Assembly (NCBI RefSeq): GCF_003479425.1
Contig: NZ_QUHC01000011.1
Location: forward strand, 62,001-126,000
Source of the DNA: Odoribacter sp. AF15-53
Lineage (GTDB): Bacteria > Bacteroidota > Bacteroidia > Bacteroidales > Marinifilaceae
Reading direction: 5' to 3'
Length of the DNA stretch: 64,000 nucleotides
The position numbers and the translations under genes are program-made. Shown in pieces: positions 1 to 9,917 of this stretch; the stretch's first letter is position 1, and every line of letters starts with the position of its first letter. The notes beneath the pieces were generated by a model, which saw only the letters and a program-made list of their open reading frames with translations, was not told where the DNA came from and searched no databases.

Positions 1-112
1 ACAGGGATTAAGAAAAAAATCACAGACAATTTCCTCATAATTAACTCATTTTAAATTTACACAAAACATCAAACTCCCAAATTATAGACAAAGAACATCT
101 AGGAGACTGTGC

Positions 113-271
113 AAAAAGTCCACATTCAAACTCCCTCCCGGCTTCGCCGTACTCCCTCTATAAACAGAGGGAGAGCTAAGTTACTCACAGTCTTCGAAAA
201 GAGTCACCAGCTCCTCCTCTGTTTATAGAGGAGGTGGCGGCGAAGCCGACGGAGGAGTTTATTGAACTTTT
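113..271. repeat. Palindromic MITE-like intergenic element (copy 1)
   Basis: Two arms of about 56 bp (roughly 114-170 and 216-271) are near-perfect reverse complements. Their inner ends are CTCTATAAACAGAGG and CCTCTGTTTATAGAG, and a GGCTTCGCC word lies in the middle of each arm. The arms enclose about 45 bp and no coding sequence is visible. A related element with the same inner word lies at about 21993-22240. It could act as a terminator-like hairpin downstream of the gene ending at 312 or be a non-autonomous mobile element. The sequence does not decide between these. The rest of 1-311 shows no gene. Confidence 0.75.
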
Positions 272-311
272 AACACAGCCTATTAGCTATCAAATTATTA
301 AAATCAACTTA

Positions 312-1853
312 TCAATACCGACCGAACGCCCAATTATACGAACCTCCCCACTTCCATTCGACATCCACGATCTTTCCTAACCCGGAAACAGAGAACAACA
401 ATCCTTTCTCTCCCGGATTATCATCGGCCAAAACTTCGGTACTTAGTTTATAGATATAGAAATTACCGTCATCCAAAGCTACCCCGATACCTCCGGCATC
501 TGCATCCTGCAAAATCTCGACAATATTACCGGTCGTGTAACTCGTAAACAGTTTCACTCTCTTCGTGTTCACATCATAGAAATACAAGCGATTTCCTTCT
601 CCCATAAACAAATAAGAGCTATTCCGTATCCGGAAATACACCGTGTTATCAGAGATCACGTCACTCCCCGCGAAAACCTCCTGCGTGCAATTCATGATAT
701 TAAAATCAATCCAACTATCCATCTCCATATTCTGGTATAGATATTTACCGGTACTCTCCTCTTTCAACATAGCCATCAATCCGCTACCATCCCCGTAATC
801 CCCCAGATACAACACTTTATAACCGGTCAGATCGTAAAATTTCACCACATCCGGCTCATCCGGGGTATAGATAAAGTTCAGCGGCCCGCTATCACTATTA
901 CTGTTGAAACTTGTAATACGTCCCACGATCCGGCTATTTCCCTCGTCATACATTAACACCGCCCCACAAGCTTTCGTATCCAAATCAAACAACTTGGTGA
1001 TTTTCCCTCCATCCTGCGCACCTTCAAAATAAAGCGGGATATCAATAAAAGCGGATACATGTTGCGTTTCAGAACCGACATTTCGTCTCCAATATACTTC
1101 CCCGCCAGCACTCAACACGAAATCGTGCCAACCGCCATTCCGCACGTCAACAGGCTCAACGCCTGCCGGGTATGCCGCTCCCGGAAATTCTTCATGCAAG
1201 GCCGCCACTTTTTGAAAATCCGCCCCGCTCAGATAATAACATCCCCCGGTTCTTTGCACCACCATCACTTCATCTTCCTCCCCGCCCGTCATCACGTTTT
1301 CCAATTTTATCGGTCCCGTTCCCAAAGCATTACCCGGATAGAGGTCCGCGTAAATATCCGGATAAGCCACCCATTCATAATGGGTTTTCTTGTCCTCATC
1401 CTGCCAACTATCCCGCCGGATATAACTTAAACTCGTGCGATTATCTTTTTCCGACAAGATAAGCCACCCCACTTTATAGGGAGATTGAACCTCTATTGCC
1501 GTGTGACTCGCATGAGCCACGATCCCGGTCTTCTGATCCGTCATATAGAAATTCACATCAAACTGACCGCAACCCGTGGGAATATATTCAAAATTCCGCT
1601 CTGTAGAAACGACATTCCCCAACCCCATTTCCCAACGGTAATCAAAAGACAACGTATCCCGATCGGGGTATTTCCAGGTCATCTTAGGCACGATACGCAC
1701 CGTATCGCCCAAAATTATATTCTTCTTTGTCAAAGAAGTTACCACATCTAACGTAACCTCATTATAATCAATCAGACTATATTTACCTTTATCTTCATAA
1801 CACGCGTTCAACAAAAAACACGTGAACAAAGAGTATAATATCCATTTTCTCAT
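312..1853 (-). CDS. PKD-like family surface lipoprotein of a SusCD locus
   Basis: This 513-residue protein starts with a short hydrophobic signal and a lipobox ending LLNAC, so it should be lipidated at Cys18 and exported through the outer membrane. The N-terminal third resembles the PKD-like lipoproteins that accompany SusC/SusD pairs in Bacteroidota. The rest is rich in short beta-strand patterns, consistent with a propeller-like or Ig-like fold. It is the last gene of the minus-strand susC-susD-DUF4843 operon, 16 bp after the DUF4843 gene. A surface ligand-binding role in nutrient capture is inference from position. No catalytic motif is seen, and the ligand cannot be told. Confidence 0.75.
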   Translation of the reverse strand: MRKWILYSLFTCFLLNACYEDKGKYSLIDYNEVTLDVVTSLTKKNIILGDTVRIVPKMTWKYPDRDTLSFDYRWEMGLGNVVSTERNFEYIPTGCGQFDVNFYMTDQKTGIVAHASHTAIEVQSPYKVGWLILSEKDNRTSLSYIRRDSWQDEDKKTHYEWVAYPDIYADLYPGNALGTGPIKLENVMTGGEEDEVMVVQRTGGCYYLSGADFQKVAALHEEFPGAAYPAGVEPVDVRNGGWHDFVLSAGGEVYWRRNVGSETQHVSAFIDIPLYFEGAQDGGKITKLFDLDTKACGAVLMYDEGNSRIVGRITSFNSNSDSGPLNFIYTPDEPDVVKFYDLTGYKVLYLGDYGDGSGLMAMLKEESTGKYLYQNMEMDSWIDFNIMNCTQEVFAGSDVISDNTVYFRIRNSSYLFMGEGNRLYFYDVNTKRVKLFTSYTTGNIVEILQDADAGGIGVALDDGNFYIYKLSTEVLADDNPGEKGLLFSVSGLGKIVDVEWKWGGSYNWAFGRY

Positions 1854-1869
1854 AATCGTTTCGTTTAAA

Positions 1870-2562
1870 TTATCCGACTTCTATCTCCACGGTCATTTCC
1901 GTTCCGTCATCCTCGCGCACCATTTCATCCGCATCTTTCTTTTTCTGCAAATAGTGCTTGAACATGATCGAGTAATAACGAAGTTCTTCGATATTATCGC
2001 TATCAATATCTGCCTTTCCGGTTTCCTGGATAAAAAGCCTATATTTTTTATCCGAATACACACCCAGATAATAAGAGGTCACGTTATCCGTCCACCAGTT
2101 GGGCTTAGCTATCACGTTAGAAACATAAATGATCGCTTCCCGGCACTCGGTCTGTCCCAATTGAAAATGATCCGTAGGCTCCAATCGTAACATCAGTTTC
2201 AAAGCTTTTGTCGATATTTCCGGGGTTTTAATAAATGTGATTTTACACGTATCGCACACCTTTCCCGATTTTATCGAAAACTTATCCGGCAATCTGTAAT
2301 TGGCCGTCGTGGCACTCGTGTTCTCCTCGTCAACCGTGATCTTATATTCCACTTCCTGACCGGAAGGGATTCCGATAACCTCCACAACCACGGGAAACTC
2401 CAACTCGTTGTCATTCGGGTAAGCCAGAAACGAACAAACCGATGAATCCGTCACCAATTTCACGAATTGAAGGTAATTATGACTACTATATGTTTTGATA
2501 TCATCCTTCGAACAAGCTCCCAGAACAATCATAAATCCCAAAAACAAATATATTTTTCTCAT
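1870..2562 (-). CDS. DUF4843 domain-containing lipoprotein
   Basis: Starting at MRKIYLFLGF gives a 230-residue protein with a lipoprotein signal ending LGAC (Cys17). An upstream in-frame ATG at 2598 would overlap the susD stop and bury the signal, so the 2562 start is preferred. The body matches the DUF4843 family, small beta-rich lipoproteins coded after SusC/SusD pairs. It probably sits in the surface complex with SusCD as an accessory binding protein, but no function has been shown for the family. It lies 16 bp from both neighbours and is surely co-transcribed with them. Confidence 0.8.
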   Translation of the reverse strand: MRKIYLFLGFMIVLGACSKDDIKTYSSHNYLQFVKLVTDSSVCSFLAYPNDNELEFPVVVEVIGIPSGQEVEYKITVDEENTSATTANYRLPDKFSIKSGKVCDTCKITFIKTPEISTKALKLMLRLEPTDHFQLGQTECREAIIYVSNVIAKPNWWTDNVTSYYLGVYSDKKYRLFIQETGKADIDSDNIEELRYYSIMFKHYLQKKKDADEMVREDDGTEMTVEIEVG

Positions 2563-2578
2563 AGCTATTCGATTTAAA

Positions 2579-4084
2579 TTATTGATATGCCGTTTCACTG
2601 TACGGGATTGGAACTACCCATTTCTCAGGGGTCATCTTGATACCCTCACGTCCGTTAAATATATCCCGGTTCAAACGTTTAAACATGAAAAACGTCTGCC
2701 CCTCCGTCAACGTTTCCCGGATAATATCATATTCCAGCTTCAACCTCAAATCGGTAACCGTCATATCTGCCGTTAACTTCGTTTTTGCCCCACGGCTTGT
2801 CCGCAAAGAATTAAACAACTCGATTGCTTCCGTTTTCCTGTTTTTGTTCAATAAATATTCGATCTGGATATGGTACATCTCGGAAGCCCGGATCACGGGC
2901 AATAACGGTAACTGGTCCAGCACCTCTGAAAAAGTTGCCCCGGAAAAACGTAACCACGTCGCATACCGCTGAGACCCGTACGTCAAAGTTGTTTTATTAT
3001 AGAATCCCGTGTACCGGTAATCATCCAAGTCTCCGGCAAAAAGGATATCCATATTTTTCATCCGTAAAGAATACGTGTACCCCTTCAAAATATTCTCCAC
3101 TTGGTCCACCACGTCGTTATTCGAGAAGCAAAGGAAGAGTTCATTATAGCGTTTCGGATAAAGGAAATTAATATTGGAAACACTTCCCTGATTCGAGTTC
3201 GATGTCCAACGGAACCACCGCTGGTGGTATTTGTACGCCACCACCGCATTCGTATAAGCATTCTCGTCATCTCCTTTATACATATATATCCGGGCAAGCA
3301 ACGCGTTGACCGCAAAATAATTCATGCGACACGCCCGGTACAGGAAAAAATCATCCGGAGAATTTGATAAACTTCGATTTATACTCCTCACCCGGGAATA
3401 AATACTCGTGTTTTGTCTGCGATTAAACACCGTATCCACCACGGCTAACAAACTCTGGGCCCGGGTCATATCGGTGATAATCGAATCCATCACGGCCGGA
3501 GACGTCTGGTATTGAGGTTGCAGGTCCGGGTACTTCGTCACGTAAGGAATTGCCCTTCCCGTATGGTTCATCACCGGTGCCGGACAGAACAAACGGAACA
3601 ATTCAAAATGCATCAGCGAACGCAAGCCATACATTTCTCCCAGAATCATATCTTTCTCCATCTTTCCCTCCCCGAAGAAACTTGTGTCCTTAGTCACGAC
3701 ATGCTGAATAATATCGTTACAACTGGCGATCACGTTATAAGCCTTGGACCATATCCTCTCGGCAAAGCTCTGCGCATCGGCACTCTCCCAGTTAAACGCA
3801 GCCGCTTCATACAAGCCGTAAGGTAAATATGAAGTTCCGTTGGATTGATAATTGTGCCCGATAGCACTTGCGAAACCCCAAGTCAGATTCTGACCGTACA
3901 AATCCATTGAAGAAAGATTCCGATACACCCCGTTCACCGCCATTCGCACCCCTTTATAGTCCCCGTAAATCTCGTTCTGCAGTAATTCATTATCAGCCGA
4001 GACATCCAGAAAATCATTACAGGATATCAACCAGAAGGCCGGCAACAAAAATATTAAATATAACTTTCTCATATTCTTCATCAT
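2579..4084 (-). CDS. SusD/RagB-family nutrient-binding lipoprotein
   Basis: The 501-residue protein has a signal peptide with lipobox LISC followed by NDFLDV, the usual SusD start. Helical TPR-like segments follow (for example ARIYMYKGDDENAYTNAV), and the C-terminal RagB/SusD region includes the motif IRETLTEGQTFFMFKRLN. SusD proteins are surface lipoproteins that lid the SusC channel and bind the imported ligand. Five bp separate it from susC. The absence of any nearby glycoside hydrolase leaves the substrate open. A peptide or an unusual glycan is possible, but the sequence does not say. Confidence 0.92.
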   Translation of the reverse strand: MMKNMRKLYLIFLLPAFWLISCNDFLDVSADNELLQNEIYGDYKGVRMAVNGVYRNLSSMDLYGQNLTWGFASAIGHNYQSNGTSYLPYGLYEAAAFNWESADAQSFAERIWSKAYNVIASCNDIIQHVVTKDTSFFGEGKMEKDMILGEMYGLRSLMHFELFRLFCPAPVMNHTGRAIPYVTKYPDLQPQYQTSPAVMDSIITDMTRAQSLLAVVDTVFNRRQNTSIYSRVRSINRSLSNSPDDFFLYRACRMNYFAVNALLARIYMYKGDDENAYTNAVVAYKYHQRWFRWTSNSNQGSVSNINFLYPKRYNELFLCFSNNDVVDQVENILKGYTYSLRMKNMDILFAGDLDDYRYTGFYNKTTLTYGSQRYATWLRFSGATFSEVLDQLPLLPVIRASEMYHIQIEYLLNKNRKTEAIELFNSLRTSRGAKTKLTADMTVTDLRLKLEYDIIRETLTEGQTFFMFKRLNRDIFNGREGIKMTPEKWVVPIPYSETAYQ

Positions 4085-4089
4085 AAATA

Positions 4090-7000
4090 TTAGAAACTAG
4101 CATTTAACGTAAACGTAAATGTTCTGGCAAACGGATAATTCAACCCCATCTCACGTTTAATCGTCGACATCGTTGCAAGATCCTTCATGTTAAACTGTAC
4201 TCTCAACGAACTCAGGTAAATCTTCCGTAACCATATCGGGTCAACGTCATACCCCACGGAAAGAGAGTTAAAGACCACATTATTGTTCTTTTGCACGAAT
4301 CGGGAAGTTGAACGGGTCACGTACAAACGATCCTTGATATCTTTCAACGGGACTACATCTCCGATATTCAGCCAACGATCCGTGGTCACCCGATTATCCG
4401 CATTGTACTTGATCAGATTGGCATTTTCCACGTTATTCACCAACGTCGAATTGTATTCATCCCCACCACACTCGTAAAGGAATGTCGTGTAGAACGTGAA
4501 ATTCCGAAAACGCAGATTCAATCCGAAAGCACCTTGAATTTTCGGTTCGGTATCCCCGATCTTCTGTTGCTCGCTCGACTCCCACGTGTAAGTGATCGTT
4601 CCGTCGCGTTTCATGTAAACCTCCTGACCGTTTGCCGGATTGATACCCAAAGACTTCATCCCGTAAATCGCTGTCAATGAACTTCCCTCCTCGTATTTCA
4701 TAAACGTTTGGGAGAATTTGGAATCCTGAGCTTTCGAAGCATTCTGATTATATTCATCAAAATACTCGTCAATCCGCTCGTTATACTGCTTCAACGACTC
4801 GGAAATCTTCAATATCTTATTCTTGTTATGCGCCAAGTTTCCAAACACGATAACATCCCAGTCCTTATCACTATACGCACGCACGTTCAGATCCAACTCG
4901 ATCCCCTCGTTCAGGATCTCACCGATGTTATCCGTGTACTTGCCGAAACCGGAGGAAGACGGGAGGGATACTTCAGTCACCAGATCAATCGTTTTCTTGT
5001 AATAATAATCAAACCCCAGCGTCAGGCGATCTTTCCAAGTCGTAATATCCGTACCGATATTCCAAGATAACTGTTTTTCCCAAGTCAGATCGTCATTTCC
5101 CATGTAAATCAGGTTGGCACCGATACCCGTCTGATACCAGTCATCCAACAAAACCTCATAAGTATTTCTTGCCATATAGGGTTGGAAATTCGATTTACCG
5201 GTTTGTCCTACATTCCCTTTTATTCGGAATTGAGTGATCCATTCGTTTCCTTTTATAAAAGCATAGTTATGAAGATTGATTCCCGCACCGACAGACCAGA
5301 AAGGAGCCCACTTATTATCGGAACCAAACTCCGAAGAACCGTCATAACGGAAAGACACGTCGGCCAGATAAATATCATTATAACTGTAATTCATCATCAG
5401 GAATGCCCCGAACAATCGGGTCTTGTTATCCGAGAACGTCGGTTTTTTCACCACCTCGTAAGCATAAGCCGGAGAATGTCGGTTAGCATCCGGAAAACCC
5501 CGGTAATGAGAATACGAATAGGCCGTGTTCGAATAGGTCGCATTAAATCCCAAAGAAAAATTCAGGTTATGTAACCCCAGCAAACGATTATAAGCGGCAA
5601 AAACATTCGTGTTCCAACGAGTTGTCGTTGTCTGGGATTGTGTCAACTCTCCCTTTAAAAAAGCCGTAAGGCCCGTACCGTATTTTGCAGATTCCGGGTC
5701 CGTGAACACGTTCGTTTTATCCTGTTTATAACTGATCGCAAACTGCCCTTTTACTAACAAATAATCATTCACGTACCAATTCATTGAAAGATTATCCGTG
5801 AATTCCTTGTAATCGCTCTTGTTAAAATTTCCCAATGTAGCCTCGTACAAAGGATTAATAAAACTATCCCCGTAATTCCGTTGCGGCAATTTCTTCAACA
5901 ACTTTCCGTTTTTATCTTTCCAGTGTTCATAAGGATGCTTGTTCGTGTAATCCCCAAACGATCCGTAAGGCGAAGCCTTGGAACGCATCATGTCATAAGA
6001 CACCTTATTCTGCATCTGGAACCCTTTGTAACGATATTCCAGCGTCAGCCCCGCACCTATCCGGTTACGGAAAGATTCTTTCATGACTCCATTCTGGTTA
6101 TCGTAACGTAACTCTATACCAAAGCGAATCACATCGGAACCACCCTCCACGTAAAGGCTATGCTTGTGATTAAACATCGTTGTCAAAGGCTGGGACAACC
6201 AGTAATAATCACCTCCCGCCAGAATCGCATTCCTCTTATCCAGATATATACCGTACAAGTTGGCTTTTTCTCGTTCATAGTACTGGTAATCCGGATCCGA
6301 AGCATATACCCCTGCAGCCCACTCGGCTTCCAGATTCTCCCGCGCATTCATCATGTTGTAGCTACTAAGATCCGGAGCTGTAATCTCGTAATTACCACTA
6401 TAAGACACCACGAAACGCCCCGGACGAGGAGCAATCGTCTCGATCACCACCACCCCGTTTGAGGCCCTTGAACCGTACATGGCGGTTGCAGCCGCATCCT
6501 TCAAGATCGTGATATCCTTAATCCGGTTCACATCGAAATCATACACTTTCTCCACCGATACCTCGAAACCGTCTAATATAAAAATAGGCGTGTTCGGATT
6601 ATTAGTTATCGCAAATTGCGACACGTCAGCAGCTTCCAGCACGTCCAATTCCTTTATCCCCGCGATACCGGAACGACCCCGCACGTAAAACTCCGGCAAA
6701 GTATTCGGGTCCGACCCCATCAGATTATTCTTCATGATACGCAAAGAAGGATCAAACACCTGCAAGGCATCTATCACGTTTCGCCCGGCAACCTTCAAAA
6801 TATCTTCCCGCTTCACCTGCGTGGCGGTTCCGGTAAAACTCGATTTCTTGATATTCGCGTATCCCGTTACCACGACATCCTCCAGCGCCACCTTATCCTC
6901 CCTCATCGTGATATTCAAATCCTTCAGATTTTTCCAATCCCAAACCTTCACCTCCTTATTCTCCATGCCGACAAACGTCAGTAACAACGTTACCGTGTCC

Positions 7001-7530
7001 CTAGGAATAAACTCAAGCCTGAAAACGCCATCATTATCCGTTGCCACCCCCAACTTCGTACCTTTTATCAAAACGGTCACGCCGGGTAACACCCCTCCTT
7101 TCTCGTCTCTCACCGTACCCTTGATAACAACCGGCTTTTGTTGAACCGTATCCCGGCCCACCACCGAAACAGGGCGCACGACAATCAATTTCTCCTTGAA
7201 CTCGTAAGTCAGATTCCTAGGCCCCAACAGTTCCTTCAACACCTCTTCCAGACGCATATTCGTCACCCGGATAGAAACATTCTTTTGGGATTCGACCACA
7301 TCATAATTGTACAGGAAATCATAGCCGCTCTTTTTCGTGATTTCTTTAAAAACCTCAGCGAGCGTGGCGTTTTTTACTTTCAGATCAAGAATCTCACTTT
7401 GAGAGTAAACATTAGCCGATAATGACATGGTTCCCAAGAGAATAAAAAATGCAATCCTACTCATCATAAATAACATTTTCTGTAGCCACATTTTCTTACG
7501 AAAGGTGGCATAGATCCACTTTTTTTTCAT
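4090..7530 (-). CDS. SusC/RagA TonB-linked outer-membrane transporter with STN domain
   Basis: At 1146 residues this is a full-length SusC protein. After a signal peptide ending near ANVYSQ come an STN domain (about 46-120), a carboxypeptidase-regulatory-like beta-sandwich (about 135-215, GTVRDEKGGVLPGVTV), a TonB plug (about 225-350) and a beta-barrel to the C terminus (TFTLNASF). The STN domain is the part that contacts a FecR anti-sigma factor, and fecR and an ECF sigma gene lie directly upstream. This points to ligand-sensed self-induction: transport signals through FecR to release the sigma factor. It uses TonB energy and pairs with the SusD downstream. Confidence 0.95.
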   Translation of the reverse strand: MKKKWIYATFRKKMWLQKMLFMMSRIAFFILLGTMSLSANVYSQSEILDLKVKNATLAEVFKEITKKSGYDFLYNYDVVESQKNVSIRVTNMRLEEVLKELLGPRNLTYEFKEKLIVVRPVSVVGRDTVQQKPVVIKGTVRDEKGGVLPGVTVLIKGTKLGVATDNDGVFRLEFIPRDTVTLLLTFVGMENKEVKVWDWKNLKDLNITMREDKVALEDVVVTGYANIKKSSFTGTATQVKREDILKVAGRNVIDALQVFDPSLRIMKNNLMGSDPNTLPEFYVRGRSGIAGIKELDVLEAADVSQFAITNNPNTPIFILDGFEVSVEKVYDFDVNRIKDITILKDAAATAMYGSRASNGVVVIETIAPRPGRFVVSYSGNYEITAPDLSSYNMMNARENLEAEWAAGVYASDPDYQYYEREKANLYGIYLDKRNAILAGGDYYWLSQPLTTMFNHKHSLYVEGGSDVIRFGIELRYDNQNGVMKESFRNRIGAGLTLEYRYKGFQMQNKVSYDMMRSKASPYGSFGDYTNKHPYEHWKDKNGKLLKKLPQRNYGDSFINPLYEATLGNFNKSDYKEFTDNLSMNWYVNDYLLVKGQFAISYKQDKTNVFTDPESAKYGTGLTAFLKGELTQSQTTTTRWNTNVFAAYNRLLGLHNLNFSLGFNATYSNTAYSYSHYRGFPDANRHSPAYAYEVVKKPTFSDNKTRLFGAFLMMNYSYNDIYLADVSFRYDGSSEFGSDNKWAPFWSVGAGINLHNYAFIKGNEWITQFRIKGNVGQTGKSNFQPYMARNTYEVLLDDWYQTGIGANLIYMGNDDLTWEKQLSWNIGTDITTWKDRLTLGFDYYYKKTIDLVTEVSLPSSSGFGKYTDNIGEILNEGIELDLNVRAYSDKDWDVIVFGNLAHNKNKILKISESLKQYNERIDEYFDEYNQNASKAQDSKFSQTFMKYEEGSSLTAIYGMKSLGINPANGQEVYMKRDGTITYTWESSEQQKIGDTEPKIQGAFGLNLRFRNFTFYTTFLYECGGDEYNSTLVNNVENANLIKYNADNRVTTDRWLNIGDVVPLKDIKDRLYVTRSTSRFVQKNNNVVFNSLSVGYDVDPIWLRKIYLSSLRVQFNMKDLATMSTIKREMGLNYPFARTFTFTLNASF

Positions 7531-7602
7531 AGATTTGTAGTGTTTAAATTAAACATTTCACTCTTGCCAACGAATTGCAAGCAGTTAGCTTGAGTGGTTA
7601 CC

Positions 7603-7641
7603 ATAAAACTGAGAATGATAGGAGTCGTTCTCAGTTTTATT
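7603..7641. terminator. Bidirectional hairpin between fecR and susC
   Basis: The arms AAAACTGAGAA (7605-7615) and TTCTCAGTTTT (7628-7638) form an 11-bp stem with a 12-nt loop. A run of T follows in one direction and A-rich sequence precedes in the other. The hairpin overlaps the fecR stop codon. It probably separates regulator transcription from the susC operon, which would need its own ECF-dependent promoter in 7531-7600. Confidence 0.7.
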
Positions 7642-8791
7642 TATTAGTCACAAAAACAGTCCTATCTTTAATCTTAAAATCAACATCTTGTGTTAATTTT
7701 ATGGTTTCAAGAAATTCCAAGATTTCACCGTACCGTTTTACCCGTCCGGAAAATCGGACATCCCTCACGGCATTCGTTTCATAAAATACATCAACATCAT
7801 ACCAACGAGCCAATGTGTTCATGATATCTTCCAAACGTTCTTTTTCAAACATGTAATACCCGTCTTTCCAGGAGGTGTACAACCGAACATCCACCTGTTG
7901 AACTTCCAGTTGTTTCGATTGAACGGTAAATATGGCCTGTTCTCCGGGTTTCAATACTTTTTCGACATGCTCGCCCTCCACCCGAACAACACCCTCAACT
8001 AACGTGGTCACAACTTGATGCAGATCTTCATACGCCGTTATATTAAAAGAAGTACCGAGAACCCGGACGTTTAGCTCCCCGCTTGTCACGATAAAAGGTC
8101 TCTTGGAATCCTTCACTACCTCAAAAAAACCTTCTCCCTCCAACACAACCCGACGCTGATCAGCAGCAAAAACAACCGGAAAAACCAAACGGGATTCCGC
8201 GTTCAACCATACTTTGGTTCCATCTTCCAAGATCAACCGGTACTCCCCTCCCCGCGGAATTTTCACCGTGTGAAAGGCCTCCTCTTTCACGAAAGAAAGC
8301 GTATCCGCCGTGTAGACCAATATTTCATTCTCGTTATTTATAATTCCGCCTTGTTCCTGTAACGTGATACTTTTCCCCGCACTCAACGGCACCTCTACCC
8401 CGGAAGCCATCGTCAGAAGCGCTTTGGACTCTCCGGCACGTATCGCCAAAATATCCTTCGGCTCCACGTCTCCCCGGTAATCCCAATACAATCCGGCAAA
8501 TGTAAACACGATGGCGACAACCACGGCTGCAGCAAAACTAACATAACGATACAACCTCTCCTGTCGACGCTTCTTCACCTTCGACAGTCCCGCCAGATAT
8601 TTCTCATAAGCGGCATCCACATCTATTTTACTTTCCGCACGACAAGCCCTGTAATACTTCTCCAATCGATGAAAAAGTAAGCGACGGTCCGGAGATTCAT
8701 CCATCCATTGCAGCAATTCCTCTTCCTCCGATAAACTTAATAGTTCCCCGTTAATCTTGGCAGAAATTATTTCCCATACACGATCTTGCAT
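7637..8791 (-). CDS. FecR-family anti-sigma factor
   Basis: This 384-residue protein has a cytoplasmic N-terminal segment expected to bind the sigma factor. One membrane helix (about 82-106, AAAVVVAIVFTFAGLYW) follows, then a periplasmic FecR domain (about 175-270, with IPRGGEYRLILEDGT and VWLNAESRL), and a C-terminal DUF4974-type STN-like domain (about 313-380). It holds or activates the ECF sigma factor encoded 104 bp upstream in response to the SusC STN domain. Length and domain order are typical for Bacteroidota. Which SusC it serves is inferred from adjacency. Confidence 0.92.
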   Translation of the reverse strand: MQDRVWEIISAKINGELLSLSEEEELLQWMDESPDRRLLFHRLEKYYRACRAESKIDVDAAYEKYLAGLSKVKKRRQERLYRYVSFAAAVVVAIVFTFAGLYWDYRGDVEPKDILAIRAGESKALLTMASGVEVPLSAGKSITLQEQGGIINNENEILVYTADTLSFVKEEAFHTVKIPRGGEYRLILEDGTKVWLNAESRLVFPVVFAADQRRVVLEGEGFFEVVKDSKRPFIVTSGELNVRVLGTSFNITAYEDLHQVVTTLVEGVVRVEGEHVEKVLKPGEQAIFTVQSKQLEVQQVDVRLYTSWKDGYYMFEKERLEDIMNTLARWYDVDVFYETNAVRDVRFSGRVKRYGEILEFLETIKLTQDVDFKIKDRTVFVTNK

Positions 8792-8895
8792 CTTGTCACA
8801 TTTTGTTTACAACCGTATGACACCAAATTTTCATTTTGATGTGACAAGAAATTTCATTTTTTTTAATCACATAAGAAAAAAAATACCCCCACCCC

Positions 8896-9456
8896 TTAAC
8901 GGTGAAACAATATCATATATAATATCATCGTGAATGTCTTCCCGCTTAAAGAATCGCGCAAGGACTTAAACGCCCTGCCCATCTGCGTGCGCACCGTGTT
9001 AATCGAAATTCCCAACTGATTGGCAACTTCTTGATATTTCATGTTTTCCAGACAACAAAGCGTGAAGATCGCACGACATTGCTCAGGTAACTTATTTATC
9101 GCCCGTTGGATTTCTTCCCGTTCTTCCATCTCCTCCAGACTGAATTTAAACTCCTCAGCCTCCTCCACCACCATGTGAATCAAACGATCATGATGTCGTT
9201 TCTCGTTTCGCAAGTAATTCAAACAGTTATTTCGTACAGAACGGTACAAGTAACCTTCCAAACCTCCCACGATACTCTTATACTTCTTTTCGTACCAGAA
9301 CGTGATAAAAAATTCTTGAACAACATCCTCCGAGGCCTCCCGATTTTTTAGAAAAGCATTAGCATAGAGCACTAAATTAGCGTAATACATATAAAACAAA
9401 CGCTTGTATGCCCGTTCATCGCCCAGTTTTAGTTCTTGTAATTCTTCATCTGTCAC
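8896..9456 (-). CDS. ECF-type RNA polymerase sigma factor (sigma-70 family)
   Basis: The 186 residues contain sigma region 2 (about 20-85, with EDVVQEFFITFWYEK) and region 4 (about 125-175, with YQEVANQLGISINTV as the helix-turn-helix). They lack regions 1 and 3, the ECF pattern. It sits first in the fecR-susCD group and probably recognises a promoter in front of susC. The C terminus carries an extra hydrophobic tail (FTMILYMILFHR), which may tether it near the membrane or FecR. Confidence 0.93.
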   Translation of the reverse strand: MTDEELQELKLGDERAYKRLFYMYYANLVLYANAFLKNREASEDVVQEFFITFWYEKKYKSIVGGLEGYLYRSVRNNCLNYLRNEKRHHDRLIHMVVEEAEEFKFSLEEMEEREEIQRAINKLPEQCRAIFTLCCLENMKYQEVANQLGISINTVRTQMGRAFKSLRDSLSGKTFTMILYMILFHR

Positions 9457-9701
9457 GTACCTGCATTTTTTAATTGTACCACTCCAATATTAATTAAAAT
9501 TCACAACACGAAAAAATATAATCCAGAATATTTACAATGACATCAACAAATATATAAAAAAACAAACTGTTTTTTACGAATATAGAAATAATAACTTGAA
9601 CACTCAACCGACCCCACGTTTTACACCGATTTGATTTTCAAAGCCTCAGAACAAGTCTCCAAACAATTTTCAATTTTTCATTAAATTTTCTCCTGAATTA
9701 T

Positions 9702-9732
9702 TTTGCATGATCCCCTAAAAACCCTATATTTG
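9702..9732 (+). promoter_or_regulatory. Consensus Bacteroidota promoter of the tRNA-Asn gene
   Basis: A -33 box TTTG (9702-9705) and a -7 box TATATTTG (9725-9732) are separated by exactly 19 bp. This matches the primary-sigma consensus TTTG-N19-TAnnTTTG known from Bacteroides. Transcription should start about 7 bp downstream, just before the tRNA. Confidence 0.85.
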
Positions 9733-9750
9733 CATCGCTTTTGAGAAAAT

Positions 9751-9824
9751 TCCTTAGTAGCTCAGTTGGTTAGAGCGGCGGACTGTTAATCCGTAGGTCG
9801 TAGGTTCAAGTCCTACCTGAGGAG
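9751..9824 (+). tRNA. tRNA-Asn (anticodon GTT)
   Basis: The sequence folds as a full cloverleaf. The acceptor stem is TCCTTAG with CTGAGGA, the D stem is GCTC with GAGC, and the anticodon stem is GCGGA with TCCGT around loop CTGTTAA. The T stem is GTAGG with CCTAC around TTCAAGT. The anticodon GTT is at 9785-9787 and the discriminator base is G. No CCA is encoded. It is a single gene between its own promoter and terminator. Confidence 0.97.
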
Positions 9825-9835
9825 CTTCAAAAACT

Positions 9836-9862
9836 AAGCCAGCAGAAATGCTGGCTTTTTTC
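9836..9862 (+). terminator. Rho-independent terminator after tRNA-Asn
   Basis: AAGCCAGCA and TGCTGGCTT form a 9-bp stem with a GAAA tetraloop, followed directly by a T run. It ends the tRNA transcript and lies between convergent genes. Confidence 0.9.
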
Positions 9863-9917
9863 TTTTATAAACTTGTTTTTACAGGTAATTTTAGCTTCTT
9901 GATCCAAGATTTTCAAA

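Noticed and set aside
4090..7530. Polysaccharide utilisation locus assignment for the SusCD operon
   Set aside because: No glycoside hydrolase, lyase or sulfatase gene accompanies it, so a glycan substrate cannot be supported.
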